Shown: piece after piece, positions 43,402 to 52,126 of the stretch | Layout of the letters: every line of letters starts with the position of its first letter | How positions within the stretch are numbered: the first letter of the stretch is position 1 | Assembly: GCA_964473485.1 (NCBI GenBank) | Contig: CAYYPH010000020.1 | Location: forward strand, 1-64,000 | Source of the DNA: CAIVAT01 sp964473485 | GTDB taxonomy: Bacteria; Bacteroidota; Bacteroidia; Bacteroidales; FEN-979 | Length of the DNA: 64,000 nucleotides | Direction: 5' to 3' | Notes under the pieces: model-generated | The model's database searches: none | What the model was told of the DNA's origin: nothing | The model's input: the letters and a program-made list of their open reading frames with translations, nothing else | Made by a program: the position numbers and the translations under genes

Positions 43402-44460
43402 TTATTTCACGTTGTAAAGTTTCAGCACCTCCTCGCCCGTAATGGCCCTTGTAAAGAAGTGCATCTCATCGAAATAGCTCAGGTCAGAGAAATGCTCCCA
43501 ATAAGTGAAGTTCGGCGCACCGGAGCCGATCGACATCGACGGGCAGCCCGTCCAGTCGAGGGTTCCCGCAACATCGGTCTTCTCCATCACCACTTCCCCG
43601 TCCACATAGATCTTGGCAACAGGTCCATCGATGGTGACGGCAAAGTGCATCCATTCATCGCCTGGATCGACGGTCAGGAAAGGATTCATCCACACTTCAT
43701 CGGCCCCGATGCCGAAGTTGATGCCGAATTTCATCTGGGCGCCGCCATCTTCGCGGAAGAACCTGAATCCCACCTTCCGGTCGTCGCCTTCGGGGCTGAT
43801 CGAGATCATACCGCCGCGTTTGGGATCGGGGTTGAGCTTGTACCAGAAGGCAACGCTGAACGCCGGCTTGGCAATCTCGGCCGAAGGGTAGGTAACATAG
43901 GAATCCGTAGCTCCCGCGTAGGCATCACCCACTTTCCCCGAAACGAACGAAGGGCTTCCCACCACACCTGCCTCACTGCCCGTGATCAGGTTGTAGTAGT
44001 TGCCGTCGAAGGGGAAATAGATCACTTCGCCTTCCATCGGAACATAGGGCGGGGCCGTGATCTTTTTGAAGGAAACCGACTGCGAGGTTGATTTCCCGGT
44101 CATGTCGACCGCGGTGACGAGCATGGTATGATCGCCATCGGCGAGGTCTTTATAAGGGTATTCAACCACGGCGCGTCGGTAATCGAGGAAAGAGGTGATC
44201 GAACCGAACTGGGTGCCGTCCATGGCCATGGTGATGCCCTGCAGTTCAATGTCGTCGGAAGCGACAAATTTCACGGTGATGGTGGCAAGGGCATCGGCTG
44301 AACGCACTGTTTTTCCTTCGACAGGATAGGTTATCTCAACGACCGGTGGCAACAGGTCAGGGCCCGGGGCCACCTCCTTGATCGGGTCGAGGCCCTTTTT
44401 ACAGGATGCAGCCATCAATGTTACCAGCGCGATAAGCATTAAATATCTGAAAGATTTCAT
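43402..44460 (-). CDS. LamG-domain surface lipoprotein in the SusE/F position
   Basis: The 352-residue protein has a lipobox (LMAASC, Cys20), a bacterial Ig-like domain (about 40-130, VVEITYPVEGKTVRSADALATITVKF) and a C-terminal LamG/concanavalin-like domain (about 145-350, IYFPFDGNYYNLI ... FSVAFWYKL ... HFAVTIDGPVAKIYVDGEVV ... YFDEMHFFTRAITGEEV). Its place after susC and susD is where surface glycan-binding proteins are usually encoded. Binding of the target glucan is inferred from position and fold. A strong terminator follows. Confidence 0.9.
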   Translation of the reverse strand: MKSFRYLMLIALVTLMAASCKKGLDPIKEVAPGPDLLPPVVEITYPVEGKTVRSADALATITVKFVASDDIELQGITMAMDGTQFGSITSFLDYRRAVVEYPYKDLADGDHTMLVTAVDMTGKSTSQSVSFKKITAPPYVPMEGEVIYFPFDGNYYNLITGSEAGVVGSPSFVSGKVGDAYAGATDSYVTYPSAEIAKPAFSVAFWYKLNPDPKRGGMISISPEGDDRKVGFRFFREDGGAQMKFGINFGIGADEVWMNPFLTVDPGDEWMHFAVTIDGPVAKIYVDGEVVMEKTDVAGTLDWTGCPSMSIGSGAPNFTYWEHFSDLSYFDEMHFFTRAITGEEVLKLYNVK

Positions 44461-44493
44461 ATTCGTGATTTTATTTAAGTTTCAAAAATGCAA

Positions 44494-46023
44494 CTATTGA
44501 CGGAGGATTGGGAGCTGGTCAACCTGGTTCTGCGGATAAGGCAGGAAGGTCTTGTCGGCGGTGAAGGTTCTACCGTCGTAGCTCAGTTCGCCAAGCCTGC
44601 CCATCCTGACCATATCGTAGAAACGGTCGCCCCATTCCATGGCGAGTTCGGCAAATTTTTCATCCATCACCTGATCGAGGGTGACACCGGTGAGCGGTGG
44701 CATACCGGCGCGGTTGCGCACCAGGTTCACCGCATCGTCGGCCGGTCCTGCTGTAGCAGTGGCGCCCTGGGTAACAGCCTCGGCGTACATCAGCAGGATC
44801 TGGGCATAACGGATCATCTGGAAGCCCTTGTTGGTTCCGTAATCGACCCGGCCAGGGGTCAGCTGGTCGGAAGGCAGATAATGCTTGCCGCTGCAGAACA
44901 TCTCACGGGCAAAATCGTTGATCTGGTCGCCCGACGGGGTGGTGTTGGTGATCCAGACTGGCAACTCGGCATACTTCGGGTCTTTTTTGATCTCGGTGAT
45001 ACCGCGGTCGGTGAACATCACGCTGGTCTCGAGGCGGATCCTTTCGCCGCGGTCAAGCATGAACTTGATATACTTCATGCTTGGTTCCCAGAATCCCCAT
45101 CCATCGCCGGCTCCCGCAACCTTTGGGGTCCATCCCTGGGGTCCGAAAAAGGCAAACAGGTAAGAGTAGTTGTCGCCCGAGCCCTGGCCGAGGTCAGAGT
45201 ACTGCATCTCCCATATGTTCTCGTTGTTCAGCTTGCCTTTAAGTTTGAAAAGCTGGTAGAAGTCTGGTTCGAGGCTGAACTTACCCGAGAGGATGATCTC
45301 TCCGGTGGTTTCGGCAACCACCTGGTAGTTCTTGAGTTCAAGGTTGGCAAGGGCTTTCATGGCCAGGGCGGTGAACTTGGTAACACCGCCCGGAATATCG
45401 GTCCGTTCATTCGGCCTGATTGCCTGGAGCACCGGGATGGCTTCATCCATCCAGCCGGAGATCAGCTTCATGATGTCATCCTTCTTGGTAAGCTGCACCT
45501 GGTACAGTTCCGATGGATCGGAGTTGGGAGGCACCGGCAGGTTACCCCAGACGCGGCTCAGCTGGAATAGCCACCACGACTTGAGCACCTTCACTTCTGC
45601 TGTGTAACGGTCGGCAAGCGCCTTGTCGGGAGCGTATTCGCGGTAAAGGGCTATCTGTTCCAGGGCCGAATTAGCTGCGATGATATTTTGGTAGTAGTTC
45701 TGCCAGAGCGAGTTGTACATCCAGTAATCCTTGTTGTAATTGTACTTGTCGGTCTCGGCAAAATCCTGCTGGTCACCCAGCCCTCCGGCGTTTACATCAT
45801 CGCCTCTGACCGAGATCAGCGGAAAATCTTCCCATTCCGTGTTGTTCAGTTGCGAATAGGCGCCGATGAGCGGCAGTATCATGTCTTCGCTCTTGGTATA
45901 ATCGGTTTCCTGGGTGAATGTTCTGTTCTCAGGCGGTTCTTCGAGGTACTTTTTACACCCCGAAAAGCTGAACAGGGCGATCACAAGAAAAGTACTTATG
46001 GTAAGAATCTTATTTGCTTTCAT
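44494..46023 (-). CDS. susD: SusD/RagB-family glycan-binding lipoprotein
   Basis: The 509-residue protein has a signal peptide and lipobox (ALFSFSGC, Cys22), then the SusD fold: YLEEPPENRTFTQETDYT near the N-terminus, tetratricopeptide-like helices (LWQNYYQNIIAANSALEQI, AEVKVLKSWWLFQLSRVWGNLPV) and the C-terminal MIRYAQILLMYAEAVTQG ... AVNLVRNRAGMPPL ... EKFAELAMEWGDRFYDMVRMG. SusD lids the SusC transporter and binds the oligosaccharide at the cell surface. It lies 18 bp after susC. Confidence 0.97.
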   Translation of the reverse strand: MKANKILTISTFLVIALFSFSGCKKYLEEPPENRTFTQETDYTKSEDMILPLIGAYSQLNNTEWEDFPLISVRGDDVNAGGLGDQQDFAETDKYNYNKDYWMYNSLWQNYYQNIIAANSALEQIALYREYAPDKALADRYTAEVKVLKSWWLFQLSRVWGNLPVPPNSDPSELYQVQLTKKDDIMKLISGWMDEAIPVLQAIRPNERTDIPGGVTKFTALAMKALANLELKNYQVVAETTGEIILSGKFSLEPDFYQLFKLKGKLNNENIWEMQYSDLGQGSGDNYSYLFAFFGPQGWTPKVAGAGDGWGFWEPSMKYIKFMLDRGERIRLETSVMFTDRGITEIKKDPKYAELPVWITNTTPSGDQINDFAREMFCSGKHYLPSDQLTPGRVDYGTNKGFQMIRYAQILLMYAEAVTQGATATAGPADDAVNLVRNRAGMPPLTGVTLDQVMDEKFAELAMEWGDRFYDMVRMGRLGELSYDGRTFTADKTFLPYPQNQVDQLPILRQ

Positions 46024-46041
46024 AGGTTCAATGATTTAGTA

Positions 46042-49000
46042 TTAGAATTTGACATTCAGACCGACCGTATAGATAGCAGCCACCGGGTAGGTCTGGGTAT
46101 CCCATCCGTTGGCCACTTCCGGCGTAAATCCGTTATACTTGAACAGGGTCATCGGACGTTCGGCAGTAAGGAAAACCCTGGTCTGCGGGAACTGTCCGCC
46201 CAGCCATTTGCTGCTTGGGAGGGTATAACCCAGCTGGATGTTCTGGATACGGAAGAAGGAGCCGTCTTCGACGAAATAGTCGCTCATTTTCTGGTTCCAG
46301 CCGCGGCGCAATCCTGCCGAAGAAGGATACTTGTCGGATGTGCCTGCACCATGCCAGCGATTCACCGCAAGGTCGGCGTCCATGTTGCCATCGCTGGTCC
46401 AAATCACTTCGCCGCGCTTGCGGTTCAGGATTTTATTGCCAACCTGGCCGTAAACACTCACCGAAAGATCGAAATCGAGGAACTTCACGCTGATGTCGCC
46501 GCCATACATGAATTTCGGGAAATAGGAACCGAGTATCACGCGGTCGTCATCATCAATTTTGCCGTCGCCATTCTGGTCTACGTATTTGAAGTCGCCCGGA
46601 ACAAGCCCGTTGGCCACCGCGATGGGATCGGCATCAATTTCTGCCTGGGTCTGGTAAACGCCGGCCACCTGGCGTCCGTAAAAGGCCATCAGGGGTTCGC
46701 CGACATAGGTGCGTTGACGGAATTCGGCCGTACCGCCGTCAATATATTCCTGTCCGTAAAGGTCAATTGCTTCGTTCTTGAGGGTGGTGATGTTGGCGCC
46801 AATACTGTATGAAAGCTTATCGTTGACCGCTTTATCGCTCCAGTTCAGGGCAAATTCGATCCCCGCATTCCGGATCACGCCGACCGGTTTGAGCACGCTA
46901 CCGCCCACCAGGGGAATGTTGACCGGGATGGCGGCGTTTTTAGTCTCGCGGTTATAGTAGTCGAAGTCGGCCGAAAGCCTGTTCTCTAAAAACCGGGCAG
47001 TGAAACCGATGTCAGTCTCCTGGGTGAGCTCCCATTTCAGTTCCGAGTAGCTGTTCGACACCACGGTACCTCCGTAAACAACGCCACCCATGGTGGTGGT
47101 CACTACATTGGTCGTAAAGGCTCCGTCGCTCGCCTGTATCTTGTCGTTACCCAGCTGGCCCCAGCTTGCCCTGATCTTGAAAAAGGGCAGTATCTTGTTG
47201 TTGCGAAGGAATTTCTCCTCAGTGACCACCCAGCCCAAACCAACGGTAGGGAAATAACCCCAGGTCTGCTGGTACTTGTTGCTGCCGTCGGCACGCATGG
47301 TGGCGTAAACCAGGTACTTTTCCTTGAAGTTGTAGGCGACCCTGCCGAAGTACGACATGCCATACTGGGCCTGGCCGTTGTCGTTCACCGCATCGGCCGG
47401 AATGTTCACGGCCTGGTTGATGTACCACGACTGCTCCATGTCGGTCGGGAAGTTTTTTCCCTGGGCGGTGAGCATCGTAAATCCCTCGTTCTTGAAAGAG
47501 GTTCCGGCCATCACGGTAAGGTTGTGGTTGCCAAAGCTCTCGGTGTAAGTAAGAATGTTATCCCAGATATAATCATTGTAATTCGTGAATGTCCTGGTGA
47601 TGGTTGCGTCGGGATTCTGGAAACTGTTGCCGATGTACCAGGGAAGGTTGACCACCCGCTGATCGATCGACGAAAAACTGTAGTTATAAGTGGTTTTAAA
47701 GGTCAGTTTTTTCGGCAGCAGGTTGAACTCGAGATAGAAATTGGTCAGCAGCTTTTTGATCTTCATCCGGTCGATGTTGAAATCCATCGTGGGGAAAGGG
47801 TTCTGACCGCTGCGGTAGCCAAGATCCTGGGCGTTTGAATAGGGTGTCGGGCTGGCTTTGGTATTCGAATAGTCGTAGACCGGCATGATGGGTACGGCGT
47901 AATAGGCCTCATTCCAGGCATTGGCCTGGTCGTTGTACTTCATGGCATTACTGTAGATGAAGTTACCGCCGATGGTGAGCCATTTGGTAGCCTTGAGATC
48001 GAGCTTGGTCCTGAGGTTGAAACGCTCATAGCTGTTTTTCATATTCATGATCCCGTCCTGGTAAAGGTAATCACCACCGATGGAGTATTTTAACTTGTCG
48101 GTACCGCCGGCAAAACTGAGGCTGTGGTTGGTGATGGGGGCCGGACGAAGGATCTCGGCATACCAGTCGGTGTTCGGTTCCGGAATGTTCGGGTCGACAC
48201 GGCTACGACCGTATTTCTGCATGGCATTCTGGATGAAGGTTTCATCGGCTGCCGATCCCGACTCAAGGGCCATGGTGGTGAATTGCTGCGAATTGGCCAT
48301 CTTCAGAACATTCTGCGCGATCTGGTAACCAAAATAGCCGTTGTAGGTGATTTCGGTCTTCTGATTGTAGGCACCCGACTTCGTTTCGATAAGCACCACC
48401 CCGTTGGCCGCCCTCACACCGTAAATGGCGGCCGCCGAAGCATCCTTGAGTACCGACATCGAGGCTACATCCGAAGGATTCAGGAAATCGATGTTATCGT
48501 AAAACATCCCATCGACCACATATAGCGGAGCCTCGTTTTCCCTTCCCGGGAAAGAACCGATACCACGGATCCTGACGGTCGGCTGGTCGCCCGGGGCTCC
48601 GGCCGATACGACCTGCACACCGGCCACTTTTCCCTGCAGGGCATTCAGCGGCTGTGAGGCAGGGGTTTTATTGATCTCATCAGCCTTGATGGTAACGATT
48701 GAAGAGGTAAGGTCTTTGACCTTCGTGCTTCCATAGCCCACCACCACTACTTCCTGTAGGGAGGTCTTGGTCGGCGATAACTGAATATTAAAGACCGTTT
48801 GGTTTCCCACCGGAATCTCCTGGGGTTCATAGCCCACATAGCTGAACACCAGTACATTGTCGCCGGCGGGCAACTTCAGGGTAAACTTGCCGTCGATGTC
48901 TGTGGTGGTACCGATGGCCGTACCCTTCACCAGCACGGTGGCCCCGGGCAATGATTCACTGGTCGACCGGTCGGATACTGAGCCGCTGATGCTCTTCTCC

Positions 49001-49095
49001 TGCCCGAATACTGCAGTACAGGCAACCGTCAGCAATAGCAGGAAACTGCTCCTGAACCAACTTGACACCTGTTTTCGTGGTAGATAGTTCTTCAT
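46042..49095 (-). CDS. susC: SusC/RagA TonB-linked outer-membrane transporter
   Basis: The 1017-residue protein has a signal peptide (about 1-31), a carboxypeptidase-regulatory-like domain (about 33-110, SISGSVSDRSTSESLPGATVLVKGTAIGT), a TonB box (EVVVVGYG, about 115-122), the plug domain (LNALQGKVAGVQVVSAG ... LYVVDGMFYDNIDFLNPSDVASMSVLKDASAAAIYGVRAANGVVLIETK) and a long barrel ending in AIYTVGLNVKF. It imports oligosaccharides using TonB energy. No N-terminal extension for anti-sigma signalling is present, so regulation is likely by the SusR-like protein upstream. Confidence 0.97.
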   Translation of the reverse strand: MKNYLPRKQVSSWFRSSFLLLLTVACTAVFGQEKSISGSVSDRSTSESLPGATVLVKGTAIGTTTDIDGKFTLKLPAGDNVLVFSYVGYEPQEIPVGNQTVFNIQLSPTKTSLQEVVVVGYGSTKVKDLTSSIVTIKADEINKTPASQPLNALQGKVAGVQVVSAGAPGDQPTVRIRGIGSFPGRENEAPLYVVDGMFYDNIDFLNPSDVASMSVLKDASAAAIYGVRAANGVVLIETKSGAYNQKTEITYNGYFGYQIAQNVLKMANSQQFTTMALESGSAADETFIQNAMQKYGRSRVDPNIPEPNTDWYAEILRPAPITNHSLSFAGGTDKLKYSIGGDYLYQDGIMNMKNSYERFNLRTKLDLKATKWLTIGGNFIYSNAMKYNDQANAWNEAYYAVPIMPVYDYSNTKASPTPYSNAQDLGYRSGQNPFPTMDFNIDRMKIKKLLTNFYLEFNLLPKKLTFKTTYNYSFSSIDQRVVNLPWYIGNSFQNPDATITRTFTNYNDYIWDNILTYTESFGNHNLTVMAGTSFKNEGFTMLTAQGKNFPTDMEQSWYINQAVNIPADAVNDNGQAQYGMSYFGRVAYNFKEKYLVYATMRADGSNKYQQTWGYFPTVGLGWVVTEEKFLRNNKILPFFKIRASWGQLGNDKIQASDGAFTTNVVTTTMGGVVYGGTVVSNSYSELKWELTQETDIGFTARFLENRLSADFDYYNRETKNAAIPVNIPLVGGSVLKPVGVIRNAGIEFALNWSDKAVNDKLSYSIGANITTLKNEAIDLYGQEYIDGGTAEFRQRTYVGEPLMAFYGRQVAGVYQTQAEIDADPIAVANGLVPGDFKYVDQNGDGKIDDDDRVILGSYFPKFMYGGDISVKFLDFDLSVSVYGQVGNKILNRKRGEVIWTSDGNMDADLAVNRWHGAGTSDKYPSSAGLRRGWNQKMSDYFVEDGSFFRIQNIQLGYTLPSSKWLGGQFPQTRVFLTAERPMTLFKYNGFTPEVANGWDTQTYPVAAIYTVGLNVKF

Positions 49096-49131
49096 AGCAT
49101 TTGATTTTTGGTTTTGAGGTTACACTTATGA

Positions 49132-49177
49132 TTGAATGAGTGAATGAGTGATTGAGTGATTGAGTGATTGAGTGAAA
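49132..49177. repeat. tgagtgat tandem run upstream of susC
   Basis: Five copies of an 8-bp unit (tgagtgat / tgaatgag) lie in the 147-bp gap between the T9SS GH144 and susC. The gap must hold the susC promoter, so the array may affect expression. Confidence 0.85.
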
Positions 49178-49242
49178 AATATAGTATGGTTTTCATTTCA
49201 TGATCTGCATGCAAAATAATAAAAAACAGGTTGATCAGGTCA

Positions 49243-51690
49243 TTACTCTTTGATAAATCTTGAAGAAAACACCCTGCTTCCCTGGTATATGGTCACATGA
49301 TACAATCCCCGGCCGAGTCCGTCAACCGACAAAACAGGATCATCGCCCGAGGGTATTTCAAACTCCCCGGCAAACTGCCCGGTCATGCCGGTAATGATCG
49401 CCCTGGCAGGTCCTTTCAATCCTTTGAGACTGACCTTACCGGCAGCAGGATTCGGATAACAGATCAGCTCATGGTTCACTGCGTGTTCATTGACAGCCGT
49501 GGCTGAATCGTAAACGAAACCAATGCCGGCCAGTGCGGGCTGAATCTCCGGGTTAGCCATGAAGTGGGTCCACAGCAGACCGGTCCGGTAATTCTCTATC
49601 ATGTCGATGATCGGACCCTGGTCGATGGCCAGGTATGAAGTGGCATACCAGTTACGTTTGAGGTTGAAGGCATCGATAAACCCGAGATTGCCCCAGAGTC
49701 GGTCGCCCCGGTCGCGGTAAAAATGTTTGAGCGCCGCCATCGATTGTACCGGGGTGTATGGAAACGAGGCGAGGGCAGCCGTCGGACTGATGGTCCCGTT
49801 ATCCCTGCTGTAGGGCTCGTGGGCAAGGTAACCATCGGGATCATCGCTGGCGGTCAGTCCCCAGCAATTTTCACCGTACCCGGTGAAGTTTTTAGGATTG
49901 GCTACACAATATTTATAATTGATCTGGGCATGATGCGAATTGTTGATGAAATAGTTGGTGTACTGATCTTTCTTGTGCCTGGCATCGAAACCCAGAAATG
50001 AATAATGGGCAAAGAAGAGCGGACCGCCGTAATCCCACCCGACAGCCAGTGGAATGCCGTAAAACGACTTCCCGTTGGTGTAATAGGAGGCAGCGGCCCA
50101 TCCCGTATTCCAAAGGGTCGCCGGAACGGGGTGAGTGGGTGAGGCAATGGCCAGTATATACACGATCATACATTCGTTCCATCCGCGGAGCTGGAAATTC
50201 ATATCCCAGCCGTAATTGGGTGACCAGTGCCAGTAAAGCACGTTAGAACCGTTTTTACGGTACCAGTCCCATTCCACCTCCTCCCAAAGCCGGGTTATAT
50301 CGGCCCTGATACCGGTCTCTGCAGGATTCTGCTGATTGAAATACTGCCTTGCTGCAAGCAAGCCCTGGACAAGGAAGGCGGTCTCCACGAGGTCGCCTCC
50401 ATCGTCTTTCGTACTGAAAGGGATCACTTTGCCGGTGTTTCCGTTCAGCCAGTGAGGCCAGACCCCGTGAAAACGGTCGGCAGTCTCAAGGAACCCTAAG
50501 ATCTTCTGGAACCTTTCCACGCCCTCCTCCCGGCTGATGAAACCACGTTCGATCCCGACCAGCAGGGCCATTACCCCGAACCCTGTGCCGCCGGTGGTGA
50601 CGGTATTGCCCGCAGTGTTCCGTTCAAGGGCCATGCCCGAAGCCGGATGCCCGAGGTCCCAGAAATACCTGAAGGTGGCCTCCTGCACCATATCGAGCAG
50701 CTCCCCGTCGTTCATCATCCTCACGGCGGCCATCACCGTATCAGAAAAGGGAGAGGGATCATTGACATCGTTGAGTGCAGTGATGCGGTAGATGAAACGC
50801 TCAACTGCCGGATAGGCCTTTACGTGGTCGGTATACATCGGCAACTCGGGTTGGGCGGTTCCCACGCGCTGGTACGTCAAACCGCCGTCGACCGAACGGT
50901 AGATCTCGTAACCGCTTACGTTTGGTTCAGGATTTGGAGTCCACGAAAGGAAAACATGTATTTCATAACCCTTTGCCTTCAAACCCGTGGGGGCCGAAAC
51001 CGGGGGCGACACTCCGCTGCCTTTGTAAACCCGCATATCATCTGCCAGAATGGTGTGGTCCTCCCCGTCGGCAACATCCTGTCTGAAACCGATGGTCTTG
51101 ATCACGGTATAGTCGACCGGGTCTCCTGCATTCAGGAAAACGGTCATCGGGATCTTGACCTGGGTCCACACCCCGGGCTGAAGGTCGACGGCATGGTCGG
51201 CCACCCGAAAAGCAGTCGATTTTACATTGTATATATCTTCAAAGAAGATTTTCGGCAGGAGTTCCTTCGACAACCCGGTTTCTGACCGCAGAAAAAAGGT
51301 CAGGGTGTCGGCCGTGGTAATGTTTTTGGCGGTCCAGTCGAGTCCAGCCGCGATGGCCACCCAATCGCCGCCAGGCTTGGAGGTCCAGTGAAGACGGAGA
51401 GAGTTGATCCCCTGCCTGGCCGGGATGACCGATTCGACCGGGAACCGGCGGTTGTTGGATCCGGTAATCTCGAGGATGCTGGGCGAATATTGCTCCATCC
51501 AGCTGTAATCATAGTAAACAGGATCGGGGCTGTCCTGGAAATAGAACCAGGTTTGCGACTGCATCTCTGTTACCGTGAAAAGGATGACAGCGAACACCCA
51601 AAGACTCAATTTTCCTGCCGTTCGAAAAAAATGCCAAACAAGGTTTTCAGCCGGCGGCCCCGGAACCTCTGATTGTATTGTTAGTTCCAC
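49243..51690 (-). CDS. T9SS-secreted GH144-type beta-1,2-glucanase with N-terminal beta-sandwich and Fn3 domains
   Basis: The 815-residue protein has a hydrophobic signal (LSLWVFAVILFTVTEMQSQ), a beta-sandwich domain resembling a carbohydrate-binding module (about 50-230), an Fn3 domain (about 235-325, APTGLKAKGYEIHVFLSWTP), the glycoamylase/GH144 domain (about 335-735; MALERNTAGNTVTTGGTGFGVMALLVGIERG, WHWSPNYGWDMNFQLRGWNECMIVYI, GYGENCWGLTASD, AIDQGPIIDMIENYRTGLLW) and a T9SS type A domain (about 745-815, CYPNPAAGKVSLKG ... GLYHVTIYQGSRVFSSRFI). It should be the surface enzyme that makes the first cut. No ATG suits; GTG 51690 lies just after a promoter-like element, while the frame open to 51786 crosses a GC hairpin and that promoter. 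Confidence 0.87.
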   Translation of the reverse strand: MELTIQSEVPGPPAENLVWHFFRTAGKLSLWVFAVILFTVTEMQSQTWFYFQDSPDPVYYDYSWMEQYSPSILEITGSNNRRFPVESVIPARQGINSLRLHWTSKPGGDWVAIAAGLDWTAKNITTADTLTFFLRSETGLSKELLPKIFFEDIYNVKSTAFRVADHAVDLQPGVWTQVKIPMTVFLNAGDPVDYTVIKTIGFRQDVADGEDHTILADDMRVYKGSGVSPPVSAPTGLKAKGYEIHVFLSWTPNPEPNVSGYEIYRSVDGGLTYQRVGTAQPELPMYTDHVKAYPAVERFIYRITALNDVNDPSPFSDTVMAAVRMMNDGELLDMVQEATFRYFWDLGHPASGMALERNTAGNTVTTGGTGFGVMALLVGIERGFISREEGVERFQKILGFLETADRFHGVWPHWLNGNTGKVIPFSTKDDGGDLVETAFLVQGLLAARQYFNQQNPAETGIRADITRLWEEVEWDWYRKNGSNVLYWHWSPNYGWDMNFQLRGWNECMIVYILAIASPTHPVPATLWNTGWAAASYYTNGKSFYGIPLAVGWDYGGPLFFAHYSFLGFDARHKKDQYTNYFINNSHHAQINYKYCVANPKNFTGYGENCWGLTASDDPDGYLAHEPYSRDNGTISPTAALASFPYTPVQSMAALKHFYRDRGDRLWGNLGFIDAFNLKRNWYATSYLAIDQGPIIDMIENYRTGLLWTHFMANPEIQPALAGIGFVYDSATAVNEHAVNHELICYPNPAAGKVSLKGLKGPARAIITGMTGQFAGEFEIPSGDDPVLSVDGLGRGLYHVTIYQGSRVFSSRFIKE

Positions 51691-51705
51691 TTTCCAGTCT
51701 GTTAA

Positions 51706-51734
51706 ATTATATTCAAAATTAATGCGCTTGTCAA
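51706..51734 (-). promoter_or_regulatory. Promoter-like element with perfect E. coli sigma-70 hexamers
   Basis: Minus strand reads TTGACA, 17 bp, TATAAT: both hexamers and the spacer match the E. coli consensus exactly. Within the spacer is TAATTTTG (51715-51722), a match to the Bacteroidota -7 box, so either reading could drive the T9SS GH144 gene that starts just downstream. Confidence 0.55.
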
Positions 51735-51751
51735 TACAAATTAATGGACAA

Positions 51752-51775
51752 GGCGGCCCCGTACCGGGGGCCGCC
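51752..51775. other. Strong GC hairpin upstream of the GH144 promoter
   Basis: GGCGGCCCC (51752-51760) pairs perfectly with GGGGCCGCC (51767-51775) around a 6-base loop. There is no T-run on either side. It may be an operator or a transcript-end structure for the regulator gene upstream. Confidence 0.45.
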
Positions 51776-52126
51776 GTCTCTGTCACTCAAATTAATAACA
51801 CAAAAGCACGCTATCATAAAAATTTTTGTTTCAAAAAAATCATTCCGCCATGGTTTTTTCACCGGTCTCTTTGCATAGGCATGTTTATTTGGTTAATAAT
51901 ACTTTTTGACTGAATCCGCTCACTAAGTAATACAAAAATACAATCACAGCTGCTGTTTCCTTATGTACCTGCCGGCTACATGATTACATCACCCTGGTGA
52001 AGGAACAAAACGCTGGTACGTCAATGGTACATCGCCATTTAACACAATAGGAATAAAAAACTGATTTACTGCTATTTAAAAATTTCTGAAGGACCGCTGT
52101 ATCCGGATCAAGCCTGGTCTGCCGGG
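51776..52126. other. AT-rich gap between the regulator and the T9SS GH144
   Basis: No credible ORF or RNA gene is seen in about 350 bp. It holds poly-A/T runs (atttttgtttcaaaaaaat near 51822), scattered TTTG words and no clear terminator for the regulator gene. Being directly upstream of the GH144-SusCD operon, it is the most likely place for the regulator's binding site. Confidence 0.5.

Noticed and set aside
51690..51786. N-terminal extension of the T9SS GH144 up to ATG 51786
   Set aside because: It would translate across a perfect GC hairpin and a promoter-like element and adds residues before the signal peptide with no domain character.
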